Assembly (NCBI RefSeq): GCF_051201685.1 | Contig: NZ_CP179213.1 | Location: forward strand, 2,976,001 to 3,040,000 | Direction: 5' to 3' | Origin: Luminiphilus sp051201685 | GTDB taxonomy: Bacteria > Pseudomonadota > Gammaproteobacteria > Pseudomonadales > Halieaceae | DNA length: 64,000 nucleotides | Shown: positions 45,457 to 53,770 of the stretch, piece after piece | How positions within the stretch are numbered: position 1 is the stretch's first letter | How the letters are laid out: each line of letters starts with the position of its first letter | Position numbers and translations under genes: made by a program | The notes under the pieces: generated by a model | The model's input: the letters and a program-made list of their open reading frames with translations, nothing else | Told to the model about the DNA's origin: nothing | The model's database searches: none

Positions 45457-46925
45457 GTGTCTCCGTTGTTTGGTTCAAGCGTGATCTTCGCCTCGCAGAC
45501 CATGCGCCACTATGCGCAGCCGCCGCACTGGGACTCCCAGTTTTACTCGTTTACGTGGTTGAACCCGAGTTACTGAAAAACCCGCATTACCGACGGCGGC
45601 ACTGGCACTTTATTGCCCAATCTCTCGCTGACCTGAATCGTCAATTGCAGCCCCATGCCGCGAAAATTTGGGTGCTCGAGGGCGACCCAGTCGCACTCTT
45701 TGCAGCAATTCATCAAGCAAAGCGCATTACCCACTTATTCAGCTACGAGGAAACTGGCCTCGAAGTCACCTTTGCCAGAGATCGCAAAATGACGACTTGG
45801 GCAGACGCGGAAGGAATAGCTTGGGAGGAATTTCCAACGAATGGCGTACAGCGCAGGCGTAAAAATCGCAAAGGCTGGAACCGCCGCTGGGGTAAATTGA
45901 TGACAGCCCCGACTGAAACAATTAAGCCCGCCCAGCTCAATGCGCTGCACAGCGACCTACCTGAAAGTATAAAAGGCGCGCTTTGCCAACGGCTAGATAG
46001 CTGGTTACCCCAGCACCCAAGCTTTCAACCCGGGGGCGAACAGCAAGCACACCTAACCCTCGAAGATTTTTTGTCCCATCGAGCAGGTGGCTATCAGCGA
46101 CACATCTCAAAACCCGAAGGCAGTCGGCAACATTGCTCACGGTTATCACCTCATCTGGCCTGGGGCAATTTGTCGATTCGCCAAGTACAACACGCTTTAA
46201 AACAGCGTCAATCTCAAGGGGGATGGGCACGACCGCTGAGCGCCTTCGAATCACGTTTGCATTGGCACTGCCACTTCATTCAGAAATTTGAAAGCGAATG
46301 CACCATGGAGTTTGAGAGCATCAATCGGGGATTCTTGAACTTCCCCCGTGACCAAAGCGAAAACCTAGTGCAGGCTTGGTGTGACGGTCGCACTGGCTTT
46401 CCTTATGTGGATGCCTGTATGCGCTGCCTTGAAGCTACCGGCTACTTACACTTTCGGGCTAGAGCCATGCTCGTGAGCTTCCTAACCCATCATCTCTGGC
46501 AGGATTGGCGATTGGGAGTGACTTGGCTGGGCTCCCTTTTTCTCGATTTTGAGCCGGGTATCCATTACCCCCAGATGCAAATGCAAGCCGGAGTGACCGG
46601 CATCAACACCATACGAATTTATAACCCGGTGAAACAGAGTCTCGAACACGATCCGACCGCTTCCTTCATACGACAGTGGGTTCCCGAGATTGCTGAGCTT
46701 CCGACACCCTTGGTACATCAACCGTGGTTGCGCTCGCCACTCGAACACATTTTGCATCCTGTTGATTACCCCGAACCCATCGTGAATTTAGAAGCCAGTC
46801 ACCGAAGAGCCCGAGATGTCCTGTGGGAACTGAAGTCTGATCCGCTGATCCATCAAGAGCGCGAACGCATTTTGAATCGCCACGTGGAGCGACGTTTTCA
46901 ATCCCGTTTTGTAGAACGTGACTAA
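45453..46925 (+). CDS. Cryptochrome/DNA photolyase family flavoprotein
   Basis: Light-driven repair or light-sensing flavoprotein of 490 residues. The N-terminal antenna domain begins VSVVWFKRDLRLADHAPL. The C-terminal FAD domain has WHCHFIQKFE, GRTGFPYVDACMR, HFRARAMLVSFL and the FAD loop GVTGINTIRIYNPVKQ. It starts at TTG 45453, overlapping cho, so it is probably made together with the repair nuclease. Whether it repairs cyclobutane dimers or is a cryptochrome cannot be told without phylogeny. Confidence 0.88.
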   Translation: MSVSVVWFKRDLRLADHAPLCAAAALGLPVLLVYVVEPELLKNPHYRRRHWHFIAQSLADLNRQLQPHAAKIWVLEGDPVALFAAIHQAKRITHLFSYEETGLEVTFARDRKMTTWADAEGIAWEEFPTNGVQRRRKNRKGWNRRWGKLMTAPTETIKPAQLNALHSDLPESIKGALCQRLDSWLPQHPSFQPGGEQQAHLTLEDFLSHRAGGYQRHISKPEGSRQHCSRLSPHLAWGNLSIRQVQHALKQRQSQGGWARPLSAFESRLHWHCHFIQKFESECTMEFESINRGFLNFPRDQSENLVQAWCDGRTGFPYVDACMRCLEATGYLHFRARAMLVSFLTHHLWQDWRLGVTWLGSLFLDFEPGIHYPQMQMQAGVTGINTIRIYNPVKQSLEHDPTASFIRQWVPEIAELPTPLVHQPWLRSPLEHILHPVDYPEPIVNLEASHRRARDVLWELKSDPLIHQERERILNRHVERRFQSRFVERD

Positions 46926-46975
46926 CTTCTCAAAACCTTTGTTATGCTGGGCGAAATAACCGGGGAGCTCATGTC

Positions 46976-48709
46976 ATGCTAGTTTTTCTTTTTGTAGTAG
47001 GTGCGTTGATAGCACTGGTCGCCGTGGGGTTAGTTTTGCTACCCATGTTTATCGATGAACAAGCCGTTATAAACCTCGCACAGCAACAATTTAAGGAAGC
47101 CACGGCCGGTGAACTCGTGGTTGAGGGCAACGTTGATCTCGGGTTGTTTCCTGAGTTAAAAATTAATCTCGGCAACACGACTATTGATTTACCACCGCAA
47201 GCTGACGACGGGTCGCGACTGGTTGTAACCGCGCAGGAAGTTGACATCGGCCTGTCCGTTCTCGCCATATTGAGCGGCTCTGATGAGGTCGGTGACGTGC
47301 ACCTCAGCGGCGCAGACGTTCAAATTTTGGACAATACCGGTGCCCTTCAAACACAGCTAACTATCACTGAGCTTGTGGCTCAGGGACTGAACATGGCAGG
47401 CCAACCCATCGGTTTGAACGGCGCGTTGGCCGTAGCCGCTGACCCACAATCCCAACCCATTGAAATTCGATTTGACGGCGCCGTGCGGGTCCCCAGCACT
47501 TTTGATCAAGTAACCCTCGATGGATTTAGCACGGAAATAATCGGGGCGCTAAGTGCGCCAGTTAAAACAGAACTATCAGGCACCGCAAAACTATCACCGC
47601 TCTCCGCAGACTTAGATTTAAACGTCAATTCACCCGGAGGCGTCATAGACGCGGACCTTAACTATAATGTCGCCGCCAGCCCCCAAATTGATTTGGATTT
47701 TCGCAGCGAGCGCCTAGACCTCGACCGGCTTCAACCGGCTAATCAGGGCGATGGCGCAGCTGATGATTCTGCCGCCCCCTCAACGCCAACGACACCTGAC
47801 AACGCCCCCGCATCACCTGCGCCTCCTCCTATGCCTTTACCTGTCGGCCCTCTGAAGGACCTCGACATGCAATTGACAATCAGTGCAGGCAGCCTCATCA
47901 GCGCAGGACAAACGGTCACTAATGCTCAGCTGCTGCTGCGAGTCGTAGACGGCATCAGTGACCTTGAATACCTACGTGGCACCCTGCATGAGGGTCAGCT
48001 AGACACGCAACTTACCGTCGATGTACGACAACCCACGGTTAAAGTCGCGCTTGCAGGAGGGCTCAAAGGAGTTGAGCTCAACAGCCTACTCACCAGCCTA
48101 GAAAAACCCAATACCGCCGCGGGCTATGTTGATATGGCGTGGGATGTTGATACCGCAGGCACCAGCACACAGGCGCTACAAGAGGGTTTAGATGGCGAGC
48201 TCAACGTCAACGGACGAAACGTTGAAATCACCAGCGTGTCAGCTCAAGCGTTATTGTGTAGTGCCGTGGCCCAAATTCAACAAACAACGCTGACCCAAAC
48301 ATTTCCGGAAACGACCGAAGTCACTGCATTAGACATGAAAGTTCGCTTTGAGGATGGGCAAGCACAACTCGAACCGCTGAACCTAGGCACTCCGGGAGTC
48401 GCAATATCGGGTGTTGGCATGGCCAGTTTGGCCACTCTAGATTTCGCAGCAACCCTTCAAGCACAGGTCAACGAAGAACTAGAAGCCATTGACCCTGCCT
48501 GCCGCATTGATGACCGTTATACCGGCCTTGATTTGCCCGTGAACTGCGCGGGTAATCTCGCCGATGAGACCGGTAATCTTTGCAGGGTCGACGTGGAAGC
48601 TATCGCGCTACAACTGCTCGAGCGAGAAGCTCGATCGAAGTTGTCAAAAGAGGCCGACAAGCTAGGCGAGAAAGCCGGCAACGCCCTCAAAAAATTATTT
48701 GGTAACTAA
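46976..48709 (+). CDS. AsmA-family protein
   Basis: A 577-residue protein anchored by one N-terminal membrane helix (residues 1-23) with the rest in the periplasm. The N-terminus after the helix (QQFKEATAGELVVEGNVDLGLFPELKINLGNTTI) is the AsmA_N signature, and long beta-strand repeats follow. The Pro/Ala-rich linker near residues 255-295 is a notable break. AsmA-like proteins are thought to bridge the membranes and move phospholipid. GGGGAG lies before ATG 46976. Confidence 0.87.
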   Translation: MLVFLFVVGALIALVAVGLVLLPMFIDEQAVINLAQQQFKEATAGELVVEGNVDLGLFPELKINLGNTTIDLPPQADDGSRLVVTAQEVDIGLSVLAILSGSDEVGDVHLSGADVQILDNTGALQTQLTITELVAQGLNMAGQPIGLNGALAVAADPQSQPIEIRFDGAVRVPSTFDQVTLDGFSTEIIGALSAPVKTELSGTAKLSPLSADLDLNVNSPGGVIDADLNYNVAASPQIDLDFRSERLDLDRLQPANQGDGAADDSAAPSTPTTPDNAPASPAPPPMPLPVGPLKDLDMQLTISAGSLISAGQTVTNAQLLLRVVDGISDLEYLRGTLHEGQLDTQLTVDVRQPTVKVALAGGLKGVELNSLLTSLEKPNTAAGYVDMAWDVDTAGTSTQALQEGLDGELNVNGRNVEITSVSAQALLCSAVAQIQQTTLTQTFPETTEVTALDMKVRFEDGQAQLEPLNLGTPGVAISGVGMASLATLDFAATLQAQVNEELEAIDPACRIDDRYTGLDLPVNCAGNLADETGNLCRVDVEAIALQLLEREARSKLSKEADKLGEKAGNALKKLFGN

Positions 48710-48722
48710 CATTCAGGAAAAT

Positions 48723-50210
48723 ATGTCGACAAGTCAGCGTTTTGAACACAGTTTTCATGCCCTCGGGAGTGAATACGTTACACCAACAGCCGCAACACCT
48801 GTTTCCGCACCAAAATGGCTGGCTTGGAATAATCGGCTCGCCGAGCAGCTGGGGTGGCCGGAGGCTTGGGGACAAAATGAAAATACGCTGGGTACTCTTG
48901 CAGGCAATGCCCAATTTGAGAGTTCAAAACCCGGAGCCACAGCCTATGCAGGCCATCAGTTTGGCAACTACAACCCTCAGCTGGGCGATGGCAGAGCCAT
49001 GCTGCTGGGTGAATGGCGAGGCCCAGACGGTAAGCTTGTAGATATCCAACTCAAAGGCGCAGGCCCTACACCCTACTCTCGCGGAGGAGACGGTCGCTCG
49101 CCTGTGGGCCCGGTGGTTCGTGAATACCTGATGAGTGAGGCAATGCACGCTTTGGGTGTTCCCACCACCCGCGCTCTCGCTGCCGTCGCCACTGGCGATC
49201 CCGTATACCGGCAACAGCTAGAGCCCGGAGCGATCCTCACTCGAGTTGCCACAAGCCATATAAGAATCGGCACCGTTCAGTTTTTCGCAATGACGCGTCA
49301 AGGGAAAGGCTTAGAGGAGCTGGTGAACTACGTTACCGAGCGTCACTACCTGGCAGCACTGCAGGAAGCCAAACGTCTCGACCCAACAGTGACACATGCT
49401 CAGGTGTTACTAAATGAAGTTATCCGAGCCCTGGCCAACCTGACAGCACACTGGCAGAGCCTCGGTTTTATCCACGGCGTTCTCAACACAGACAATATGC
49501 TGCTTTGCGGCGAGACCGTAGACTATGGGCCCTGTGCCTTCATGGATGTTTTCGCCGCAGGGCAAGTCTTTAGCAGCATTGACACCGGCGGCCGCTACGC
49601 CTTCGGTAATCAGCCCGGCATTGTTCACTGGAATATCAGCGTGCTTGCACAGTGCCTGCTACCCCTTATTGACCAAGACCAGGAAAAAGCCCTGGGGCTG
49701 GCTCAGACCAGTGTCGATCAGTTCCCAACGTTGTTTACCGACATTTATAGCGCGCGCCTCGCCGCAAAATTTGGTCTCGATGCCATGCGTGACACCGACC
49801 GCGCCTTAATCGAAACCTTTTTTAATCAACTCGAAGAAGACAAGCTCGATTTCACCCTCGCTTTTCGCTGGTTAACAGAAATTGCTAACGACAATCTTGA
49901 GAACACGATCCTAGAAGACTTATTTACGCCCAGCAGCGGTATATTGAATTGGCTGACGCAGTGGTCCAGCCGTCGCAGTCAGACAACGCCATCGAGCAGT
50001 GAGCGCATGAAAAGCGCCAACCCCGTAGTGATACCCCGCAACCATTGGGTTGCGCAGGCCATTAACTCGGCCGAGGCCGGTGACAGCGAGCTGATGGAAA
50101 CCCTCCATTCCCGTTGGCAGGACCCCTTCAGCTGGCAGGCCGGTGACGAACAATTTGCCGCGGCGCCAAAAAGTGAAGAGCAAGTGCACCGAACCTTTTG
50201 TGGCACTTGA
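48723..50210 (+). CDS. selO: Protein adenylyltransferase SelO (YdiU)
   Basis: Pseudokinase-fold enzyme that transfers AMP to Ser/Thr/Tyr of target proteins, linked to oxidative stress. 495 residues from ATG 48723, five bases after AGGA. Family motifs: YAGHQFGNYNPQLGDGRA, GAGPTPYSRGGDGR, and HGVLNTDNM (active site). The final residues are FCGT, a Cys three from the end, the position that is selenocysteine in some homologues. It starts 13 bases after the AsmA stop. Confidence 0.95.
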   Translation: MSTSQRFEHSFHALGSEYVTPTAATPVSAPKWLAWNNRLAEQLGWPEAWGQNENTLGTLAGNAQFESSKPGATAYAGHQFGNYNPQLGDGRAMLLGEWRGPDGKLVDIQLKGAGPTPYSRGGDGRSPVGPVVREYLMSEAMHALGVPTTRALAAVATGDPVYRQQLEPGAILTRVATSHIRIGTVQFFAMTRQGKGLEELVNYVTERHYLAALQEAKRLDPTVTHAQVLLNEVIRALANLTAHWQSLGFIHGVLNTDNMLLCGETVDYGPCAFMDVFAAGQVFSSIDTGGRYAFGNQPGIVHWNISVLAQCLLPLIDQDQEKALGLAQTSVDQFPTLFTDIYSARLAAKFGLDAMRDTDRALIETFFNQLEEDKLDFTLAFRWLTEIANDNLENTILEDLFTPSSGILNWLTQWSSRRSQTTPSSSERMKSANPVVIPRNHWVAQAINSAEAGDSELMETLHSRWQDPFSWQAGDEQFAAAPKSEEQVHRTFCGT

Positions 50211-50227
50211 TGCCCTGAGTGTATAAT
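50198..50227 (+). promoter_or_regulatory. Promoter for the PyrD-PyrK-like fusion gene
   Basis: A perfect -10 TATAAT (50222-50227) lies 18 bases after TTGTGG, a weak match to the -35 consensus. The element overlaps the end of selO and lies 25 bases before the GTG start of the next gene. Confidence 0.5.
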
Positions 50228-50252
50228 CATTCAAAATCTTGAGAGCTCCCAC

Positions 50253-51908
50253 GTGCCGTTTTCTTTCCTAGGCAAAACCCTCAGCGGTTGCTTCACCGTT
50301 CCCTCGGGAATCGTGACCACCGCCCCGAGTATTATTCAACGCGTTATCCGCGATATGCCTGAGGTTGGTGTCATCACCACTAAAAGCATTGGTTTGGAAC
50401 CTCGCCTGGGTTACCGAGAACCGGTGTACAGTCAGTTTGCACCCGGGTGCTTTGTCAATGCCGTCGGGCTCACCAATCCCGGTGCGCAAGCCTCTCTCGA
50501 AAGTTTGGGGCAACTTCGCGTGCCCGAGGATCGTTTTTTATTGGTTTCTATTTTTGGCGGCAGCGTCGAAGAGTTTGTCGCGGTTGCCAGAATACTCGAA
50601 CCCGTGGCCGATGGTTTTGAGCTGAACTTGTCCTGCCCCCACGCCAGCGGCTATGGCATGGCTATGGGGCAAGACCCCAAAATTGTTCATGACATTGTTG
50701 CCGCTGTTAAGCAGGCCGTTTCCAAGCCCGTCATCCCTAAATTAACGCCTAACGTGACCAATATTGCTGAGATTGGACAAGCGGCCCTTGATGCGGGTGC
50801 CGATGGCTTGTGTGCCATTAATACGGTGGGACCTGGCTATACCGAAGCCCACGGTGAACCCGTGCTTAGCAATGGGGTAGGTGGAATGTCAGGCAAAGGC
50901 GTATTACCCACCGCCTTAAAATGTATCCGTGAACTACGGGCTATTACTGACAAGCCCATTATTGGTTGCGGCGGACTGTCAAGCGCCGCTGATGTAAGAG
51001 CGGCTCAACATGCTGGCGCCACAATTGCTGGTGTGGGTTCGGCTCTGTCGGGCATGGACACTGAAGACCTTAAACATTATTTCAGCACGCTAAATCGAGA
51101 GCTACAGGGGTCAGGCAGTCAGGCCGAAACCCAGATTCGATATGACCTGAGCATGGAGTTTCAGCCGGTTACAGTCGCTACTAATGAAGCCGTTTGCGAT
51201 GACATCACGGTGGTAACCTTCAACGAAACAATGAATATTCAGGCGGGAGAATATGTCTTTGTATGGATCCCGGGCGTCGGTGAGAAGCCCTTTTCCTGCT
51301 TAACCGATAGCCCTCTGCGACTTGCGGTGATTAATGTAGGGCCTTTTACAGAGGCTTGTTATCAGCTGGAACCAGGGGCAACGGTTTATTTGCGAGGCCC
51401 CTACGGCACCCCGGTAATGCCCCCCGAAGATGCCAATATTATTTGCGTTGCTGGAGGTACGGGACTCGCCGCGGTTTACCAGATCGCGCGGGACTTTGGC
51501 TCTAACGAACAGCCTGCACATATTTTTGCAGGCGCTAGAACCGCCGATAGACTGTATTTTATAGAAGACTGCAAAGACATTGCTCAAGTCACCACCGCGA
51601 CTGACGATGGCTCCTCTGGGTTCCAAGGTCGAGTTACTGACGCACTTGCTGAGCACCTGGCCAAGCTGACGCCCGAGGCCTTGAGCAAACTTTGGTTCTA
51701 TAACTGTGGGCCCGCGCCCATGATTCATGCAGCCGAGAAGGTGCAGCGGGAATACGGCAGCGAACAACAAATTTACAGTGCCATTGATTACACCACAAAG
51801 TGTGGTGTTGGTATTTGTGGCGCCTGCGCGTCTCCCGATGGTCGACGTATTTGTATCGATGGCCCGTTCATAAATCGGGAGCCCGATTTATTGCCTAAAT
51901 TAGGCTAG
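50253..51908 (+). CDS. Fused PyrD/PreA-like dehydrogenase and PyrK-like ferredoxin reductase
   Basis: One 551-residue chain. Residues 1 to about 285 are a dihydroorotate-dehydrogenase-fold FMN domain: NLSCPH, KLTPNV, GADGLCAINTV, CGGLSSAADV. The loop reads SCPH, as in PreA (dihydropyrimidine dehydrogenase), where orotate-using enzymes have SCPN. Residues about 300-551 are a ferredoxin-reductase-like FAD/NAD domain with GGTGLAAVYQ, then a 2Fe-2S motif CGVGICGACASPDGRRIC as in PyrK. Such a natural fusion of both subunits should use NAD. GTG start 50253. The substrate may be orotate or a reduced pyrimidine. Confidence 0.78.
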   Translation: MPFSFLGKTLSGCFTVPSGIVTTAPSIIQRVIRDMPEVGVITTKSIGLEPRLGYREPVYSQFAPGCFVNAVGLTNPGAQASLESLGQLRVPEDRFLLVSIFGGSVEEFVAVARILEPVADGFELNLSCPHASGYGMAMGQDPKIVHDIVAAVKQAVSKPVIPKLTPNVTNIAEIGQAALDAGADGLCAINTVGPGYTEAHGEPVLSNGVGGMSGKGVLPTALKCIRELRAITDKPIIGCGGLSSAADVRAAQHAGATIAGVGSALSGMDTEDLKHYFSTLNRELQGSGSQAETQIRYDLSMEFQPVTVATNEAVCDDITVVTFNETMNIQAGEYVFVWIPGVGEKPFSCLTDSPLRLAVINVGPFTEACYQLEPGATVYLRGPYGTPVMPPEDANIICVAGGTGLAAVYQIARDFGSNEQPAHIFAGARTADRLYFIEDCKDIAQVTTATDDGSSGFQGRVTDALAEHLAKLTPEALSKLWFYNCGPAPMIHAAEKVQREYGSEQQIYSAIDYTTKCGVGICGACASPDGRRICIDGPFINREPDLLPKLG

Positions 51909-52037
51909 CCAGAGGGTTAGCAGGACGCCTAAAAACACTCCTTTCAAGAATGCCACCCAGAGAAGCTGATAGTCGTCTAATCCTAGGCGCTGCTGCCACT
52001 GCGTGGTTTGCTTTCGATGCCAAGCCCAAAACCCCAT
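51900..52037 (-). CDS. Small single-span membrane protein (45 residues)
   Basis: Found by reading the minus strand: ATG 52037 to TAA at 51900, with AGGAG eight bases upstream. The product begins MGFWAWHRKQTTQWQQRL, has a second amphipathic stretch with DDYQLLW, and ends in a membrane helix LKGVFLGVLLTLWLA. It overlaps the end of the flavoprotein gene by 9 bases. The ribosome site and clean helix support translation. Function unknown; I recall similar tiny Trp-rich proteins in pseudomonads but cannot name a family. Confidence 0.6.
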   Translation of the reverse strand: MGFWAWHRKQTTQWQQRLGLDDYQLLWVAFLKGVFLGVLLTLWLA

Positions 52038-52363
52038 CTTTGTAACTCCTGCGCGGCCTAAAAAGTTCTCGATAGCACCTTCAACTTAGCGCACTCCAAT
52101 CAAAAGTAAAGGCCGTTGAATTACCCAAAGCACGCAATGTGGACCAGGCAGGGTTGAGACCCTAGAACATGATGGCACAACGCACCCCACTAACAGCACC
52201 ATCGAGCATCGCTCTCTGGGGTCTCTCGCAGCCGACTTTGGCCAGCAGCCAAGGCTGTGGGGAAAATTGAATCAGCCCCAAAAATCGCTTCATCCCGATC
52301 TGAACCCCACAAAGCCGAAAGAGCCACCGCGTATTTAGGCGTCGAACAACAACCCCTTGCTTT
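52038..52363. other. Intergenic region without a recognised gene
   Basis: These 326 bases lie between the small membrane protein and the csoR promoter. Apart from short weak hairpins, I see nothing to support a gene or RNA. It presumably holds the promoter of the 45-residue gene. Confidence 0.5.
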
Positions 52364-52388
52364 TATACCCATACCCCCTTAGGGTATA
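52364..52388. promoter_or_regulatory. CsoR-type operator upstream of csoR
   Basis: ATACCC and GGGTAT form a perfect inverted repeat around a 5-base centre (52371-52387), and a second ATACCC stands directly to the left (52365-52370). The C-run, A/T-flanked palindrome is typical of CsoR/RcnR-family sites. It ends five bases before the csoR ATG, which implies tight autoregulation. AGGG inside it can also serve as the ribosome site. Confidence 0.65.
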
Positions 52389-52392
52389 CGGC

Positions 52393-52668
52393 ATGAGACC
52401 TGAAACCAAAAAACTAGTTGATCAACGCCTCGCCCGCATAGAAGGCCAAGTTAAAGCCGTTAGACGGCTTGTCGAGGAAAATCAGTACTGTGTCGACGTT
52501 GTCCGACAGGTGCAGGCTGCCCGTGCTGCTTTAGCCAGCATGGAGACCCTTATCGTGGAGGATCACGTTGACACCTGCGTAGAGCAAGCGCTGACCAACG
52601 GCTCCATCGATGAGCGTCGAGACAAGGTCAATGAGTTAGTCGGTATTTTGTCGGGCAAGAAAAAGTGA
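52393..52668 (+). CDS. csoR: CsoR-family copper-sensing repressor
   Basis: Homotetrameric helical repressor of 91 residues that binds DNA until Cu(I) or another thiophilic metal is bound. The metal ligands Cys33, His58 and Cys62 have the exact spacing of Mycobacterium CsoR (Cys36-His61-Cys65), which argues for copper rather than formaldehyde (FrmR) or nickel (RcnR). Basic residues for DNA contact lie in RLARIEGQVKAVRR. It is the first gene of a six-gene operon, and its GTGA stop overlaps the next start. The upstream palindrome suggests autoregulation. Confidence 0.9.
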   Translation: MRPETKKLVDQRLARIEGQVKAVRRLVEENQYCVDVVRQVQAARAALASMETLIVEDHVDTCVEQALTNGSIDERRDKVNELVGILSGKKK

Positions 52669-53300
52669 GAATCATCGCCGGACTGCTGCTGCTACTAATT
52701 TCTGCAGTAGGCTCGGCTCGGCCGGTTTCTTACGTTGGCGGCTGGACCCTCATCGAAGAGTCTAACCGGCAATCAACTGCCGCTTTGATCCACTACACAC
52801 CCTCACCCAGTTGGTCTTTGGGTCTTCGAAGCGAGTGGGTTCGTGATGAAGACTATGCCATCACTAGCCTACAACCCACTTATTTACTGAAGCGCTGGTT
52901 TGGGCAAGACTATCAGGCCAATATCTATTTACAAGGCGGTATAGGTCTTGCGTCAGGGACCTCTGGCAACCCATTGAGCAGCACAACCGCGGCTTATGCC
53001 GGGGTCATCGCCGACTGGGAAACGCGCCGATTTTTTTTGGGTTATAACGCTCGATATGTTGACGCAGGCCACTTTGGCGACAATGCCATGCAACTTGTGC
53101 GAGTGGGTTGGGCACCTTACGAAGGCGATACTCAGGATCTGCACACCTGGCTCATGCTGGAAGTTGATCACCGCCCAGAGTCTAAAGATCCCGTTTCCGT
53201 AACACCCTTACTAAGATTTTTTCGTGGCCCCGCCCTGCTAGAAGTTGGTTTCAATATCGTCGACCCCACCCCCTTGCTTAACTTCACTTACCGTTTTTAA
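52665..53300 (+). CDS. Predicted outer-membrane beta-barrel protein in the csoR operon
   Basis: A 211-residue exported protein of unknown family. The signal peptide MRIIAGLLLLLISAVGSA is clear. The body has alternating aromatic beta-strand patterns (WSLGLRSEWVR, QANIYLQGGIGL, RRFFLGYNARYV) and ends in a strand with a terminal Phe (LLNFTYRF), the outer-membrane assembly signal. Its GTG start overlaps csoR by 4 bases. A role as a metal-responsive porin or envelope protein is inferred from position only. Confidence 0.65.
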   Translation: MRIIAGLLLLLISAVGSARPVSYVGGWTLIEESNRQSTAALIHYTPSPSWSLGLRSEWVRDEDYAITSLQPTYLLKRWFGQDYQANIYLQGGIGLASGTSGNPLSSTTAAYAGVIADWETRRFFLGYNARYVDAGHFGDNAMQLVRVGWAPYEGDTQDLHTWLMLEVDHRPESKDPVSVTPLLRFFRGPALLEVGFNIVDPTPLLNFTYRF

Positions 53301-53316
53301 CTAGAGTAGAAAGCTT

Positions 53317-53769
53317 ATGAATATGATGAGTCGCTTTCTCATGGCCTTGCTCTTCCTGCTGTTATCGACAGCAGTTTGGAGTCAGCATGAGCACGGGCAA
53401 GCACATGAACATGAACATGAACATGAACAAAGTGTTTCCGAAAATACGGCAGACGCCGCCAGCGTCACCCCGGCAACGGGCCGCCTTACCACCACTCCTG
53501 AAATAGAAGCCGCACTGGCCAACGGGGGTACCGCCGTGGTCGCCGATGTTCTGGGCGTCGTCTGCGATTTTTGTGCCGTCGCCATGAATAAAATTTTTGG
53601 CAAACAAGAAGAGGTCGCTGCGGTTTACGTCGACCTCGACACCAAGGCCCTAAATTTGGTCTTTAAGCCCGGTGCGTCCCTCGATGATGAAGCCATCGCC
53701 GCTTTAGCAGTCCAAGCCGGTTATAGAATTTCAGCTGTTCACCGCAATGCTGCGGTATTGGGTAGCTAA
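53317..53769 (+). CDS. His-rich HMA-like periplasmic protein
   Basis: A 150-residue exported protein. After a signal peptide (residues 1-22), the mature N-terminus is a metal-binding His/Glu run (HEHGQAHEHEHEHEQ). Residues about 65-145 resemble a heavy-metal-associated ferredoxin-like domain: VVADVLGVVCDFCAVAMNKIF with CDFC in place of the usual MxCxxC, followed by VYVDLDTKALNLVFK and AIAALAVQAGYRI. It resembles a MerP-type shuttle and stands directly before a MerT-like gene. Metal identity is not proven. Confidence 0.72.
   Translation: MNMMSRFLMALLFLLLSTAVWSQHEHGQAHEHEHEHEQSVSENTADAASVTPATGRLTTTPEIEAALANGGTAVVADVLGVVCDFCAVAMNKIFGKQEEVAAVYVDLDTKALNLVFKPGASLDDEAIAALAVQAGYRISAVHRNAAVLGS
53404..53427 (+). 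repeat. CATGAA hexanucleotide tandem repeat, four copies
   Basis: Four perfect copies encode the His-Glu run of the HMA-like protein. Slippage would add or remove His-Glu pairs without changing frame, so metal-binding capacity could vary between strains. Confidence 0.8.
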
Positions 53770-53770
53770 C

